This document shows, piece after piece, positions 24,717-33,538 of a stretch of 55,083 nt of DNA; the stretch's first letter is position 1, and each line of letters begins with the position of its first letter. Made by a program: the position numbers and the translations under genes. Under the pieces are notes generated by a model. That model made no database searches and was not told the origin of the DNA. It saw nothing but the letters and a program-made list of their open reading frames with translations. This DNA is from Chloroflexota bacterium (GTDB taxonomy: Bacteria > Chloroflexota > Anaerolineae > Aggregatilineales > Phototrophicaceae): positions 1 through 55,083 of the forward strand of contig JACRPS010000024.1 in the NCBI GenBank assembly GCA_016223085.1, written 5' to 3'.

Positions 24717-25400
24717 ATGCCGGAGAAATCCGATTTAACCCAATCCAAGTCCGTCCAGGATTTCCTCAAGGCGGTTTACAGCCTGCAATCCCGGATGGAA
24801 CGGGTTTCCACCAATGCCCTGGCCGACGTGCTGAGCGTGCAGGCCCCCTCCGTGACTGACATGGCGCAGCGTCTGGTCGCCGCCGGTCTGCTGGATTACG
24901 AGCGTTACAAGGGTGTCGTGCTGACGCCGGAAGGTGAAGCCCTGGCGTTGAAGATTATCCGCCGCCACCGGTTGATTGAACTGTACCTCGTGACCGATCT
25001 TGGCTACGCGCTTCAGGATGTCCATTCCGAAGCGGAAAATCTGGAACATGCCGTGTCTGATCGTTTCATCGAGGCGATAGCCGCCAAACTTGGTAACCCC
25101 GAAATTGACCCGCATGGCGACCCGATCCCCCATGCCGATGGCACGGTGCTCCGCCGTGACCTGCATCCGCTGACCGAATGGCCGCTGGAGACGCCGGCGG
25201 AAGTATCCCGCATCAAGACCGACAGCCGCGAAATGCTGGAACATATCCTCGACCGGGGCTTTAACCTGGGCGTCGAAGTACAGGTACTGGCGCGCGACCC
25301 ATTTGAAGGCCCCGTCACGACACTGGTGGATGGCGAACAGCGGGTGGTCGGCCACAACGTCGCCTCCTGCATCCTGGTGGAAAGCCCGGACAACGAATAG
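24717..25400 (+). CDS. DtxR/MntR family metal-dependent regulator
   Basis: 227 residues from the ATG at 24717 (TGAGG five to nine bases upstream; another ATG at 24705 is possible). Winged helix at 5-70 (SVQDFLKAVYSLQ, VSTNALADVLSVQAPSVTDMAQRLVAAGLLDYERYKGVVLTPEG), then the dimerisation/metal domain (IIRRHRLIELYL, DVHSEAENLEHAVSDRFIEAIAAKLGNPEIDPHGDPIP) with the His/Glu/Asp ligands expected for Mn or Fe sensing, and a C-terminal FeoA/SH3-like domain. It probably represses metal uptake when metal-bound; its targets are not in view except possibly the divergent M24 gene. Confidence 0.93.
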   Translation: MPEKSDLTQSKSVQDFLKAVYSLQSRMERVSTNALADVLSVQAPSVTDMAQRLVAAGLLDYERYKGVVLTPEGEALALKIIRRHRLIELYLVTDLGYALQDVHSEAENLEHAVSDRFIEAIAAKLGNPEIDPHGDPIPHADGTVLRRDLHPLTEWPLETPAEVSRIKTDSREMLEHILDRGFNLGVEVQVLARDPFEGPVTTLVDGEQRVVGHNVASCILVESPDNE

Positions 25401-25507
25401 CCAGAGGATGAGGTAACAGGAACATTGATGAGGTTCTGACAATTTAAGGGTAAGTTATACAAAACCGGTTTCGACTGTATCGCATCCGATTATTGTGGAG
25501 ATGCAAA

Positions 25508-27475
25508 ATGAAACGCCCGGTATGGCTTACCCTCGTAGCGGTTCTGCTGGTTTCGGCGTGTTCTGCTGGTCGCCCCCTGCGTCCTGACGATATTCAGGTA
25601 CCAGACGGATTTCAAATTGAGGTAGTGGTGGATGGTCTGGCCGCCCCGACGATGGTCGCGTTTGACGATCAGGGACGGATGCTGGTCGCTGAAAGCGCCT
25701 ATGGTGGCGGTGGCGAACCCAAGGTCACGCGGATGGACGGCGATGGCCGCCGCACCGTCCTGGCGTCCGGCGCTGTGTTTGGCGATGAACTGCCAATCAC
25801 GGCGGTTGCTGCTCATAACGGGCAGGTGTATGTCGTTCATGCCGGCACCGTTTCGATCATCGAGGCCGACGGCAGCCTGACCCCCATTATCACCGGTCTG
25901 CCGGGCCAGGGCGATCATCAGGCAAACCAATTGGTTTTCCAGGACGACAGGCTGATTTTATCCATCGGTACGGTGACAAATTCGGGTGTTGTTGGTCCGG
26001 ATAACGCCGTTTTTGGTTGGCTCAAAAAGCCGCAGAATCGGGATTTGCACGAAGTCCCCTGTGAAGACATCACGCTCACCGGCCAGACGTTCGAGTCAGA
26101 AAATGTGCTGGGTGGCGACCCGCCGACGGTGCAAACCAGCGCCTACGCGCCGTTTGGTACTGCTCTGGAAGCGAATGCGACCGTCGCCGGCAACCCCAAA
26201 TGTAACGGCGCGGTGCTGCGCGCCAACCTCGACGGCAGCGATCTGGAGGTGGTGGCGTGGGGGCTGCGTAATCCCTACGGCCTCGAACTCGGCCCCGATA
26301 ACGCGCTGTACGTGACCATGCACGGGTTTGACGCGCGCGGTTCCAGGCCGGTGGAAAATGCCTGGGACTGCTTCTACCGGATTGAAGTAGGCGCCTGGTA
26401 CGGTTGGCCGGATTTTGCCTGTGGCGTGCCCGTCACCGATCCGCGCTTCAGACCGCCCGATCAACCGCAGCCACAGTTCCTCATCGCCAACCATCCAACC
26501 GAAACGCCGCCGCAGCCCATCGCAACGTTTAGTCCCCACGCCGCGACCAACGGTTTTGCCTTTGCCCCGTCGGCAGAGTGGGGCAATCCGACCGATGCCT
26601 TCATTGCGCTGTTTGGCGATTTCACCCCGGCTACCGGCACCGTACCGGAGCCGCAGGGCGTGAAAGTCGTGCGTTTGGATACCCAGACCGGCGAAGTAAC
26701 GGACTTTATCATGAACAAGCAATCTGGCGAGGCATTCCGCCACAGCGGTGGCGGCCTGGAACACCCCTCCGATGTCACCTTTGGGCCGGACGGCGCCATG
26801 TATATCACCGATTGGGGAATTGCCCGTATCACGGTTGAAGGGCTGAGGTTAGAGCCAAACACCGGCGTGGTCTGGAAAGTTACGCGCGCGGACACCGGTG
26901 CCGGCCTTCCGGGCAGCCCAACGCTCTATCTGGCGCTGGTCGGAACGGTCGTCTTGCTCGGCGGGACGGTAGCGGCGGCCTGGGGTCGAACCCGCAGCCA
27001 TCGTATCGTGGATGGCCTTTGGTTGGGCGCAGTGGCCGGGCTGGTGATGGGCGTTTTTGCCATGTTTGTCTCGGCGGTTGTTTTACGGCTGCCCTGGTAC
27101 GCGCCCCCGCGTGTGTTTGCGACGATGGTGATGGGGCGGGATGCCGTCGCCAACATTCTGGAATTTAAAGCCGCACCGTTTGTGCTTGGGCTAATCGTTG
27201 TGCTGGTATTAACGGCGCTGCTTGGCCTCGTCTTCGCCGCGCTGCTGCGAACGCGCCGTCCCGAACGGATGGTGCTGGCCGGCTTCCTGTACGGGCTGGC
27301 AGTTTGGGCGCTGCTGCAATATTTCATCCTGCCGCTGCTGTTCCCGCTGGTGGCTGAAAAAGGCTTCCCGCCGCTGTGGTACGCCATCACCTTTGCCGTA
27401 TACGGGCTGGTGCTGGGCGCACTGTTTACCTTGCGGGCGCGTCCGGTCGCCATAACGACTCCGTCAGCGCGATAA
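25508..27475 (+). CDS. lipoprotein: sugar-dehydrogenase-like beta-propeller with C-terminal membrane domain
   Basis: 655 residues from the ATG at 25508 (GGAG upstream). Lipoprotein signal with lipobox VSAC. Residues 30-455 are a PQQ-dependent glucose/sorbosone dehydrogenase-like six-bladed propeller (VPDGFQIEVVVDGLAAPTMVAFDD, LRNPYGLELGPDNALYVT, PSDVTFGPDGAMYITDWG). From about 470 come five or six transmembrane helices, with many Gly/Ala/Leu. Such fusions place an extracytoplasmic propeller on the membrane. Whether it is a true dehydrogenase is not shown: catalytic PQQ ligands were not confirmed. The C-terminal membrane part has no named family here. Confidence 0.8.
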   Translation: MKRPVWLTLVAVLLVSACSAGRPLRPDDIQVPDGFQIEVVVDGLAAPTMVAFDDQGRMLVAESAYGGGGEPKVTRMDGDGRRTVLASGAVFGDELPITAVAAHNGQVYVVHAGTVSIIEADGSLTPIITGLPGQGDHQANQLVFQDDRLILSIGTVTNSGVVGPDNAVFGWLKKPQNRDLHEVPCEDITLTGQTFESENVLGGDPPTVQTSAYAPFGTALEANATVAGNPKCNGAVLRANLDGSDLEVVAWGLRNPYGLELGPDNALYVTMHGFDARGSRPVENAWDCFYRIEVGAWYGWPDFACGVPVTDPRFRPPDQPQPQFLIANHPTETPPQPIATFSPHAATNGFAFAPSAEWGNPTDAFIALFGDFTPATGTVPEPQGVKVVRLDTQTGEVTDFIMNKQSGEAFRHSGGGLEHPSDVTFGPDGAMYITDWGIARITVEGLRLEPNTGVVWKVTRADTGAGLPGSPTLYLALVGTVVLLGGTVAAAWGRTRSHRIVDGLWLGAVAGLVMGVFAMFVSAVVLRLPWYAPPRVFATMVMGRDAVANILEFKAAPFVLGLIVVLVLTALLGLVFAALLRTRRPERMVLAGFLYGLAVWALLQYFILPLLFPLVAEKGFPPLWYAITFAVYGLVLGALFTLRARPVAITTPSAR

Positions 27476-27493
27476 ACGCTCCACAGGCGTATC

Positions 27494-27522
27494 GTAGGGG
27501 CGGCCCTCTGTGGCCGTCCCGC
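27494..27522. repeat. family A palindrome
   Basis: 29-bp GTAGGGGCGGCC / GGCCGTCCCGC palindrome, degenerate on the right, between convergent genes. Confidence 0.85.
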
Positions 27523-27529
27523 GGTCGCC

Positions 27530-28405
27530 TTACTTCACCGCCTTAAAGCCCTTGCCATAAGCGACGTGTCCCTGGCCGATAACGACAAACGCCGCCGGGT
27601 CCACGCTGAACACCACCTGCCGCAGTTTGTTCACCTGAGGCCGGGCAACCGTGATAAATAATACGGTATGCTGTTTGTCGGTGAACATACCCGTCCCGGG
27701 CCAGGCTGTCACACCGCGCCCTACCTGCTCAATAACCGCCTCAGATACCCGTTCCGGCTGGTCGGTGACAATCGTTGCTGTGCGGATGACGCTCGGCCCT
27801 TCGAGCACGTAATCCGAAGCCGCCGCGCCCACGAACAACGCTACTGTCGCGTACAGCGCCCCGGCCCAGCCAAACACCAGCCCGGCCAGGACAATCACGC
27901 CCATGTCGGTGTACAGCGTGCTGGTGCTTAACGGGACGCCTAACCGCTGCTGCAAAATACGCGCCAGCGTGGACGTGCCGCCCAGCGTTCCCCCGGCGCG
28001 GTAGATCAGCCCGCCACCAATGCCGCCGACAATGCCGCCAAACAGCGCATTCAGCAGCACGTCGTCGCCAACGTTGACACCTGCCAGCGCCGGGCCGGTG
28101 CTGTCCACCGCCAGCGAGAAGATCAGCACGTACAGGATGGTTTTTGCCACTACCGGCCAACCGCCAAGCGAGTTGTAACCGAGGATTTGTATGGGGATAT
28201 TGCCGATCAGTACCACCAGACCGATGGGGATACGCGGGTCAAGGTGGTTGAGGATGACGCCCAGTCCGGACAGGCCGCCGGGCACGATGTCGAACGGCGC
28301 CATAAACACGCTGACCGACACCGCCGTCACCAGCGACCCGATAACCAGCAGCGCCAGCTCGGATACGAGCGCCAGGACATTGATCGTTTGTAAGTGTTGA
28401 CGCAT
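27530..28405 (-). CDS. YitT family membrane protein (DUF161/DUF2179)
   Basis: 291 residues from the ATG at 28405, which has CGGAG upstream; an ORF start at 28432 lacks one. Five or so membrane helices (LALLVIGSLVTAVSVSVFMAP, GLVVLIGNIPIQIL, TLGGTSTLARILQQRL, GALYATVALFVG) are followed by a soluble C-terminal DUF2179 domain (TIVTDQPERVSEAVIEQVGRGVT, then VLFITVARPQVNKLRQVV). GGLSGLGVILN and the Gly-rich IVGGIGGGLIYRAGG are characteristic. Function is unclear; homologues are often called putative transporters. Monocistronic and convergent with the propeller lipoprotein. Confidence 0.9.
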   Translation of the reverse strand: MRQHLQTINVLALVSELALLVIGSLVTAVSVSVFMAPFDIVPGGLSGLGVILNHLDPRIPIGLVVLIGNIPIQILGYNSLGGWPVVAKTILYVLIFSLAVDSTGPALAGVNVGDDVLLNALFGGIVGGIGGGLIYRAGGTLGGTSTLARILQQRLGVPLSTSTLYTDMGVIVLAGLVFGWAGALYATVALFVGAAASDYVLEGPSVIRTATIVTDQPERVSEAVIEQVGRGVTAWPGTGMFTDKQHTVLFITVARPQVNKLRQVVFSVDPAAFVVIGQGHVAYGKGFKAVK

Positions 28406-28425
28406 GGTACTCCGCGTATGGCTTT

Positions 28426-28812
28426 TTACCACATCACCTGCACAGGATATTGTTTAAAAATCGGGTCGCCGCTGATGAGGATGAGATTCTCCACCCGCGC
28501 CTGGGCGATCAACAGCCGATCAAACGGGTCTTTGTGGTGCGGGGGTAACTGATCGAGTGCCACAATATGCGTCAACTGGATAGGTAGCAATAGGATACCG
28601 TTGTTCTGTTGCTGATTTTCAATGACTGTCGTCAGAGATGCCCCCAGTTGCAGCTTACCGATTTGTTGCTTGATTTGCATTTCCCACGCGCTGGCAATAC
28701 TCAGCAACAATATATGGGATTTATCATGCAATAATTCAAATACAGGTGTTGGTAATTTGCTGGATTCCATATCCCACAGGAGAAATGCCTGAGTATCAAG
28801 CAGATATTTCAT
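28426..28812 (-). CDS. PIN-domain toxin (VapC family)
   Basis: 128 residues. PIN acidic residues are visible: LLDTQAFLLW (Asp6), SIASAWEMQIK (Glu), DPFDRLLIAQA (Asp) and ISGDPIFKQY (Asp). The spacing between the first two acidic sites and the LDQLPPHHKDPFDRLL segment are typical of VapC ribonucleases, which cleave tRNA or rRNA when freed from antitoxin. It overlaps the upstream antitoxin gene by four bases (ATGA), so the pair is coupled. It lies just upstream of the YitT gene start. Confidence 0.9.
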   Translation of the reverse strand: MKYLLDTQAFLLWDMESSKLPTPVFELLHDKSHILLLSIASAWEMQIKQQIGKLQLGASLTTVIENQQQNNGILLLPIQLTHIVALDQLPPHHKDPFDRLLIAQARVENLILISGDPIFKQYPVQVMW

Positions 28813-29036
28813 TTGTCCTCGCCAAACCAGAACTCATCTGGCAATGGCTCGTCAAAATCCTCGCTTATCCAACCACCTGGATGCAGGTCAGGAATACGTT
28901 TAGCTGCTTCTGGGGCATCCTGTTTTGTATTCTGCATATCAAGTTTTAGCTGTTCGAACAACTTACGCTTCTGCTCATCCGAAAGCTGCTCAATCGCTGT
29001 CAGCAAATCCTCAAATCGCACCGGAATGTTGAGCAT
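28809..29036 (-). CDS. VapB-like antitoxin (DUF2281-type)
   Basis: 75 residues. N-terminal helix FEDLLTAIEQLSDEQKRKLFEQLK followed by a Pro/acidic tail ending PDEFWFGEDK, the part expected to thread into the PIN active site. It precedes the VapC gene with a four-base overlap, the classic antitoxin-first order. Ribosome site GAGGTGAGGG eight bases upstream (28-29 kb minus strand). Likely autorepresses the operon with its toxin, by analogy. Confidence 0.85.
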   Translation of the reverse strand: MLNIPVRFEDLLTAIEQLSDEQKRKLFEQLKLDMQNTKQDAPEAAKRIPDLHPGGWISEDFDEPLPDEFWFGEDK

Positions 29037-29260
29037 AAATCGTCCCTCACCTCCCTAATCGCATTATACCACGCCGCCCGCCTTTTTCCTGAGTTCTCAA
29101 ACAGCATCCGGTATAAACAACATGACGCTGTCCACGCCACTCATCGCGGCTCTTTTGTCCTTGATTTTCGATACAATCCAACGAGCATCTTTACCCACCA
29201 GCTTGTTCGTTTTAGCATACAATTGAAGCATATATGACAAGTTCATTCCAAAGGCTGATT

Positions 29261-30652
29261 ATGAGCAACTCTAAACAACAGAATTTCAAGTGGAGATATT
29301 GGGTCACATTACCACAGGCAATTTTGGTCGCTGGTTTATTAGTTTTCCATAATCAGTCTCAAATTTTTGCCTCATCAAATTCAGACGTAAATTCCCTGCT
29401 TACCTTGACACCATCACCAACAGCATCGGCAACACTCGAAAAAGGCACGCCAATTGATGCTTTCACTGAGTACAACCGAGCTATCGAGCTGGACCCTGAA
29501 AATGCCCTTGCCTATTTCAATCGTGGGTATGCTTTTCAACTAGCTGGCGATCTGAATGCGGCAATCGTTGATTATACAAAAGCGATAGCGTTGCGTTCAG
29601 ATTATATAAATGCTTACTATAATCGAGGTCTGGCCTATTCCAATCAAGGCAACTTGGAGAGTGCTGTTACCGATTTCACACAGGCGATTGCCTTATGGCC
29701 GGATCATGCCGATGCTTATGTAAGCCGGGGCATTGCGTACATTCGCTTAGGTAAACCGGACGAAGCCATAGAAGACCTCACACAGGCGATTGCAATACGG
29801 CCAGACTATATCCTGGCTTATATCTACCGGGCGGATATCTATTCCAGTCAAGGCAAATTTGATGAGGCAATTGCTGATCTTACTCAAGTTATTGCCTTAC
29901 GCCCCGACGATGTAGATACCTACATTAACCGTGCAAATGCCTACCTTAGTCAATTCAAGTTTGATGAAGCAATCGCTGATTACAGTCAGGTCATTGTCCT
30001 ACATCCTGATAGTGCTGATACCTATATTAACCGGGGATATGTCTATACTGATCTAGGCAAGTTGGATGAAGCTTTGGCAGACTTCACTCAGGCAATCATA
30101 ATACGGCCAGACTATGCCCTTGCTTACAGTCACCGAGCTTACGTTTACTCTCGCAAAGGTATGTTTGATGAGGCTATTGCTGATTATAGCCGTGCCATCG
30201 AGTTGCAGCCTGATGATGTCCTTGCTTACATTGTCTATCACAATCGAGGAAATGCATATGTGCGACAGGGAAAGCTTATTGAAGCAATAGCAGATTACAC
30301 ACAAGAAATTGCTATTCATCCTGAATCAATACAGGCTTACAAGAGTCGAGGGCGTGGCTATCTTCGTTTGGTTAGGTTTGACGAGGCAATCGCTGACTTT
30401 ACAAAGGCCATCGAATTACAGCCTTATGATGCCGATGTATATTACTATCGTGGTATTGCCTATGCTAGGCAGGGGAAATTGAACAAAGCTATAACAGATT
30501 ATAATCAAGCAATTACGCTGCAACCCGGTTTCCGTAATGCATATATCAATCGAGGTTTTGCTTATGTGTTACTAGCCCATGTAAATGGAGCAGTAGCTGA
30601 TTTTACGCAGGCGCTTGCTCTGGAATTGAAGAGGAATCAACTGCAACCTTAA
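29261..30652 (+). CDS. membrane-anchored TPR-repeat protein
   Basis: 463 residues from the ATG at 29261. One N-terminal transmembrane or signal segment (FKWRYWVTLPQAILVAGLLVF) and a short Ser/Thr linker precede about twelve tandem 34-residue TPR units from residue 55 to the end (for example AYVNRG-type starts and FDEAIADYSQAI cores). It likely presents a superhelical scaffold for protein binding outside or at the membrane. The gene is markedly AT-rich relative to its neighbours, with no ribosome site stronger than AAGG, so it was probably acquired. Sits between a toxin-antitoxin pair and a microcompartment gene. Confidence 0.8.
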   Translation: MSNSKQQNFKWRYWVTLPQAILVAGLLVFHNQSQIFASSNSDVNSLLTLTPSPTASATLEKGTPIDAFTEYNRAIELDPENALAYFNRGYAFQLAGDLNAAIVDYTKAIALRSDYINAYYNRGLAYSNQGNLESAVTDFTQAIALWPDHADAYVSRGIAYIRLGKPDEAIEDLTQAIAIRPDYILAYIYRADIYSSQGKFDEAIADLTQVIALRPDDVDTYINRANAYLSQFKFDEAIADYSQVIVLHPDSADTYINRGYVYTDLGKLDEALADFTQAIIIRPDYALAYSHRAYVYSRKGMFDEAIADYSRAIELQPDDVLAYIVYHNRGNAYVRQGKLIEAIADYTQEIAIHPESIQAYKSRGRGYLRLVRFDEAIADFTKAIELQPYDADVYYYRGIAYARQGKLNKAITDYNQAITLQPGFRNAYINRGFAYVLLAHVNGAVADFTQALALELKRNQLQP

Positions 30653-31035
30653 AGGCACTTTCGTTCCCACTCTCCTCTTTGCGGAATCAGAAGCCAAGAT
30701 GAAAACACGTGTTCGAACAAATGTTTACCTGTTCGCCTCGTTTTTCCACTACACTGGTATCAGCCTGTTCCTGTCTTCTAACAATTGACTGAAGACGATA
30801 GACTAATGACTTACCTGACCACCAACAGCAGTAGCGGCACTCCCCAGCCACCGCTACAAGCCTTTTTCTCTGTGCCTCTGAGTCTCTGTGTTATGTTTTC
30901 CCTCAGTCCTCTATCTGCGAAATCAGCGATCTTCGCAATCTAAGCGGCAGCGCACCCCCCCGCCTCCGCCGCCGCTGTCCACTTTTCGGCAGTATCCACA
31001 TTCTCTCTGCGTCTTTGCTCCTTTGCGCCTTTGCG
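30653..31035. other. intergenic region, AT-rich then repeat-rich
   Basis: About 380 bp between convergent genes. It contains an ACACGTGT inverted segment near 30707 and octamer tracts at 30868-30891 and 31003-31042, but no gene that I can support. Confidence 0.6.
30868..30891. repeat. 8-bp tandem repeat tract
   Basis: CTCTGTGC, CTCTGAGT, CTCTGTGT, matching the octamer families at 11211 and 19733. Confidence 0.8.
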
Positions 31036-31042
31036 TTACGCT
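31003..31042. repeat. 8-bp tandem repeat tract carrying a stop codon
   Basis: CTCTCTGC, GTCTTTGC, TCCTTTGC, GCCTTTGC, GTTACGCT. The TTA at 31036-31038 is the stop codon of the microcompartment gene on the minus strand. Confidence 0.85.
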
Positions 31043-31323
31043 TTTCTCTGCTCCGCGATATCCACCTGCTCCACGATGCCCATAATCACCGCCCGCAGTG
31101 GCCCGGTGCCGCGCTTGCCAATGATCTGTCGAGCGCTGCCGCCTTCGTCCAGCACCAGCACTACGTCGCCCACGCCAGCCTGTACTGCGTCCACGCAAAT
31201 ATCATAGGTATCGGTTTCGCTGCCATCGAGATTCAGCCGGGTGACCAGCAGCAACTTGCGCCCGTCGAACAGGGGATGCTGAATCGTGCTCACCACCGTG
31301 CCAGTTACACGTCCAATGTACAT
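31036..31323 (-). CDS. EutN/CcmL family microcompartment vertex protein
   Basis: 95 residues, the usual size for a BMC-P pentamer subunit. MYIGRVTGTVVSTIQHPLFDGRKLLLV is the conserved start strand, followed by TYDICVDAVQAGVGDVVLVLDEGGSARQIIG and PLRAVIMGIVEQVDI, all EutN/CcmL hallmarks. Such pentamers cap the vertices of bacterial microcompartments. No BMC-H hexamer or cargo enzyme gene is visible in the window. Its stop codon lies in an 8-bp repeat tract. It lies 31 bp downstream of a second vertex gene, so both are one unit. Confidence 0.92.
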   Translation of the reverse strand: MYIGRVTGTVVSTIQHPLFDGRKLLLVTRLNLDGSETDTYDICVDAVQAGVGDVVLVLDEGGSARQIIGKRGTGPLRAVIMGIVEQVDIAEQRKA

Positions 31324-31339
31324 GGTCGCTGCCGCTCCA

Positions 31340-31376
31340 GTTATCGGTTCTCAGTTATCGGTTTTCAGTTTTTTCA
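31340..31376. repeat. 7-bp tandem repeat tract carrying a stop codon
   Basis: GTTATCG, GTTCTCA, GTTATCG, GTTTTCA, GTTTTTT. The TTA at 31355-31357 is the stop codon of the second vertex gene, whose last residues KTENR are translated repeat. Confidence 0.85.
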
Positions 31377-31693
31377 CTCGGAACTAAAAAAACTCGCCAC
31401 GCCACGCTCGCCGTGTCGTACAGCGGGCGATCATCCACGTCGTCCACAATGCCGACCACCGCCGCGTCCACCGGCACAAATTCGATCGGGAGCGCAAAGC
31501 CAGCCTCTTTCGATGCGATCACAAACACCAGTTCGTCCATGCCGGCCTGGTTGGTCGCGTCCACTGCTACGTAGGGTTCGCCGGCTGGCTGGCGGTGTAT
31601 ATCCAACGGCTGGACGATCAGGAATTTGACACCGTCCAGCCCATTCACTTTCTGCGTGGCAACCAGGTTGCCGATCACGCGGGCAAATTTCAT
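31355..31693 (-). CDS. EutN/CcmL family microcompartment vertex protein
   Basis: 112 residues. MKFARVIGNLVATQKVNGLDGVKFLIVQPLD, VAVDATNQAGMDELVFVIASKEAGFAL and PVDAAVVGIVDDVD match the EutN/CcmL fold and differ enough from the neighbouring copy to be a separate paralogue. The last dozen residues derive from a 7-bp repeat tract and are probably non-essential. RBS GAGGA eight bases before the ATG at 31693. It lies 93 bp downstream of a TIR-HEAT gene on the same strand; any functional tie is inference. Confidence 0.92.
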   Translation of the reverse strand: MKFARVIGNLVATQKVNGLDGVKFLIVQPLDIHRQPAGEPYVAVDATNQAGMDELVFVIASKEAGFALPIEFVPVDAAVVGIVDDVDDRPLYDTASVAWRVFLVPSEKTENR

Positions 31694-31697
31694 GGGT

Positions 31698-31795
31698 AGT
31701 CCTCAGTCTACAGTCATCAGTCGTCAGTTTATAGTTGTCAGTTATCAGTGCCAGGAACTCAGCACTCAGTACTCAGTACTCAGCACTCACCGGAG
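31698..31795. repeat. 7-bp tandem repeat tract
   Basis: Many degenerate copies of CAGT-ending heptamers (CCTCAGT, CATCAGT, TTATCAGT, ACTCAGT). It includes the TGA stop of the TIR-HEAT gene at 31787-31789. Confidence 0.85.
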
Positions 31796-32953
31796 CGTGC
31801 GGCGCGGTTCGTCCAACCGAGAGGTGTTTTTGGCCGTCGTCCACTGTTGGAGCGCGGCCTGTGCTTCTGGCGTACCGATGTGCTGAAGCAAGTCCGCTGC
31901 CGTGCGCGACACGTTGCCATCCCGGCTGTTTAACGCTTCCGCCAGCCGAGATACCGCGATCTCACCCATGCCGAGAATCGCGGTCGCAACGGCCTGTCGC
32001 ACCACGTCGTTCCGGTCGGTCATCGCCTCGATCAGTGCCGGCAGCGCCGATGGTTCGCGCATCCCGGACAGCGCCTCCGCCGCGCTGCGCCGCACCTTCC
32101 AGTTTTCATCCTTGAGCGCCTCGGCCAGCCCTGGCACCGCTGCCTCACCGATTTTGCTCAATGCGCCGGACGCCTGCCAGCGAATGTTGCCATCCGGGTC
32201 AGTGTTCATCACCCGTAACAGGTCCGGCACGGCTGCCGCATCACCGATGTCCCCCAGTGCCTTGGCTGCCGCTGCCCGCAGGCGGGGGTCATCGTCGTGC
32301 AGCGCGTCGAGCAATCCCGGTACTGCCGCGCGCTCCTGGTTATTGGTCTGCTTTGCCAGCAAAAAGGCCGCGTCCACGCGCACGTCACGCATGGTGTGCT
32401 GTACCGCGCCGACCAGCGCCGCGTAAGCCGACGGGTGGTTCATCTGTGCCAGGCTTTTCAGCGCCTGCCGCCGTTCCTCGGCGTTTGGGCTGTCCAGCGC
32501 CGCCACCGCGCTCTTGACGGTAGGCGGCGCGTCACGCGCAACCGCGACCGTGTACGGCTGGTTCTCGCCCTGGATTTCCCACAACCGCCGGATGAGTTTA
32601 TCCCAGGGTGGACGGGCGCGGTCGGTGAAATCGAGGTATTGCAGTTGTTCAAGCTGTGGATGCAGCCGGTCGGTAGGGCGGAGCAGCACCGGCACTACTT
32701 TGACACCGGCACCCTGCGCGAACGCCCACTCGTAGGTGACGTACTCCGACGCTTTGGCTTCCGGCGAAATGACCAGCACCAGCGCGAAGGCATCCTGAAT
32801 CGCGTGGTTGATCGCCTCGCGCCAGTTTTCGCCGGCGCGCAGGTGCTCGGTGTCAATCCAGATGGTGAAGCCGGCCATCTGCAACTGCCGCATCAGCATC
32901 TCCGCAAAATCATTGTCATCATGTTTGTAGGATACAAAGACGTGCTGCCCCAT
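31787..32953 (-). CDS. TIR-HEAT repeat protein
   Basis: 388 residues from the ATG at 32953, which has GGAGGGGG upstream; a longer open frame lacks a site. The N-terminal TIR domain (4-130) has VFVSYKHDD, the catalytic Glu at residue 75 in EYVTYEWAF and a KVVPVLL strand. Residues 160-385 are eight or so HEAT repeats (AAVPGLLDALHDDDPRLRAAAAKALGDIG and similar). TIR plus repeat proteins often hydrolyse NAD in phage defence or signal cell death; the role here is inferred. Followed on the same strand by two microcompartment vertex genes. Confidence 0.88.
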   Translation of the reverse strand: MGQHVFVSYKHDDNDFAEMLMRQLQMAGFTIWIDTEHLRAGENWREAINHAIQDAFALVLVISPEAKASEYVTYEWAFAQGAGVKVVPVLLRPTDRLHPQLEQLQYLDFTDRARPPWDKLIRRLWEIQGENQPYTVAVARDAPPTVKSAVAALDSPNAEERRQALKSLAQMNHPSAYAALVGAVQHTMRDVRVDAAFLLAKQTNNQERAAVPGLLDALHDDDPRLRAAAAKALGDIGDAAAVPDLLRVMNTDPDGNIRWQASGALSKIGEAAVPGLAEALKDENWKVRRSAAEALSGMREPSALPALIEAMTDRNDVVRQAVATAILGMGEIAVSRLAEALNSRDGNVSRTAADLLQHIGTPEAQAALQQWTTAKNTSRLDEPRRTLR

Positions 32954-33265
32954 CGTGCCCCCTCCTTCGCAATCTACGGCCATTGTAACACGATTGGCCG
33001 GACTTGCCCCTGCCTTGACACCCCCGACCATCCGTGCTACGATGCTGGGCAACAACTCATTCTCATCACGAGCGACGGAGGGAACGGCCCTGTGAAGTCG
33101 CGGCAACCCCTGAAGCGTCGGGACGGTGCCAAATCCGGCAGGCTGACACCTGGAAGATGAGCGCAAACGATGAAACACGACCTACCGCGCTCCTTCCACG
33201 AAGGGGCGTTTTTGTTTCGGCAGTAACGAGGGATGAGTGATGAGTAAAGAGAGGAGATAACGACA

Positions 33266-33475
33266 ATGGCTGATATGACACTGGAACAGGAAATTCTGGA
33301 AGTGGTTCGGAAGATGACACCGGGGCAGCAGCGTAAACTTTTGGAACAGGCCCGTACCATCCGCCCTCAAGGTACACCCGGCAAGTTGGCCGTTCAGTAT
33401 GCCCGCGAAATTGGATTCGAGAAGCAAGATTTGGCTGAAATGGCAGAAGCAATTGAGGAATGGTGTGAGAGGTAG
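33266..33475 (+). CDS. orphan antitoxin-like small protein
   Basis: 69 residues. The N-terminal LEQEILEVVRKMTPGQQRKLLEQAR helix resembles the start of DUF2281-type antitoxins such as the one at 28809 (shared Q.RKL.EQ). No acidic W/F-containing tail like that antitoxin, and no PIN or other toxin gene follows, so it is a lone remnant or regulates something else. RBS AGAGGAG eight bases upstream. A family B hairpin follows the stop within 10 bp. Confidence 0.55.
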   Translation: MADMTLEQEILEVVRKMTPGQQRKLLEQARTIRPQGTPGKLAVQYAREIGFEKQDLAEMAEAIEEWCER

Positions 33476-33484
33476 CGTAAGCGC

Positions 33485-33509
33485 CGCCGGAGGCTGGAAA
33501 GCCCTCCGG
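33485..33509. repeat. family B single hairpin
   Basis: GCCGGAGGCTGG / AAAGCCCTCCGGC hairpin followed by CTGAACGAAAAAGCC, the first unit of the composite at 23357 and 39749, here alone. Confidence 0.75.
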
Positions 33510-33538
33510 CTGAACGAAAAAGCCTGAGTGCGCTCCCA

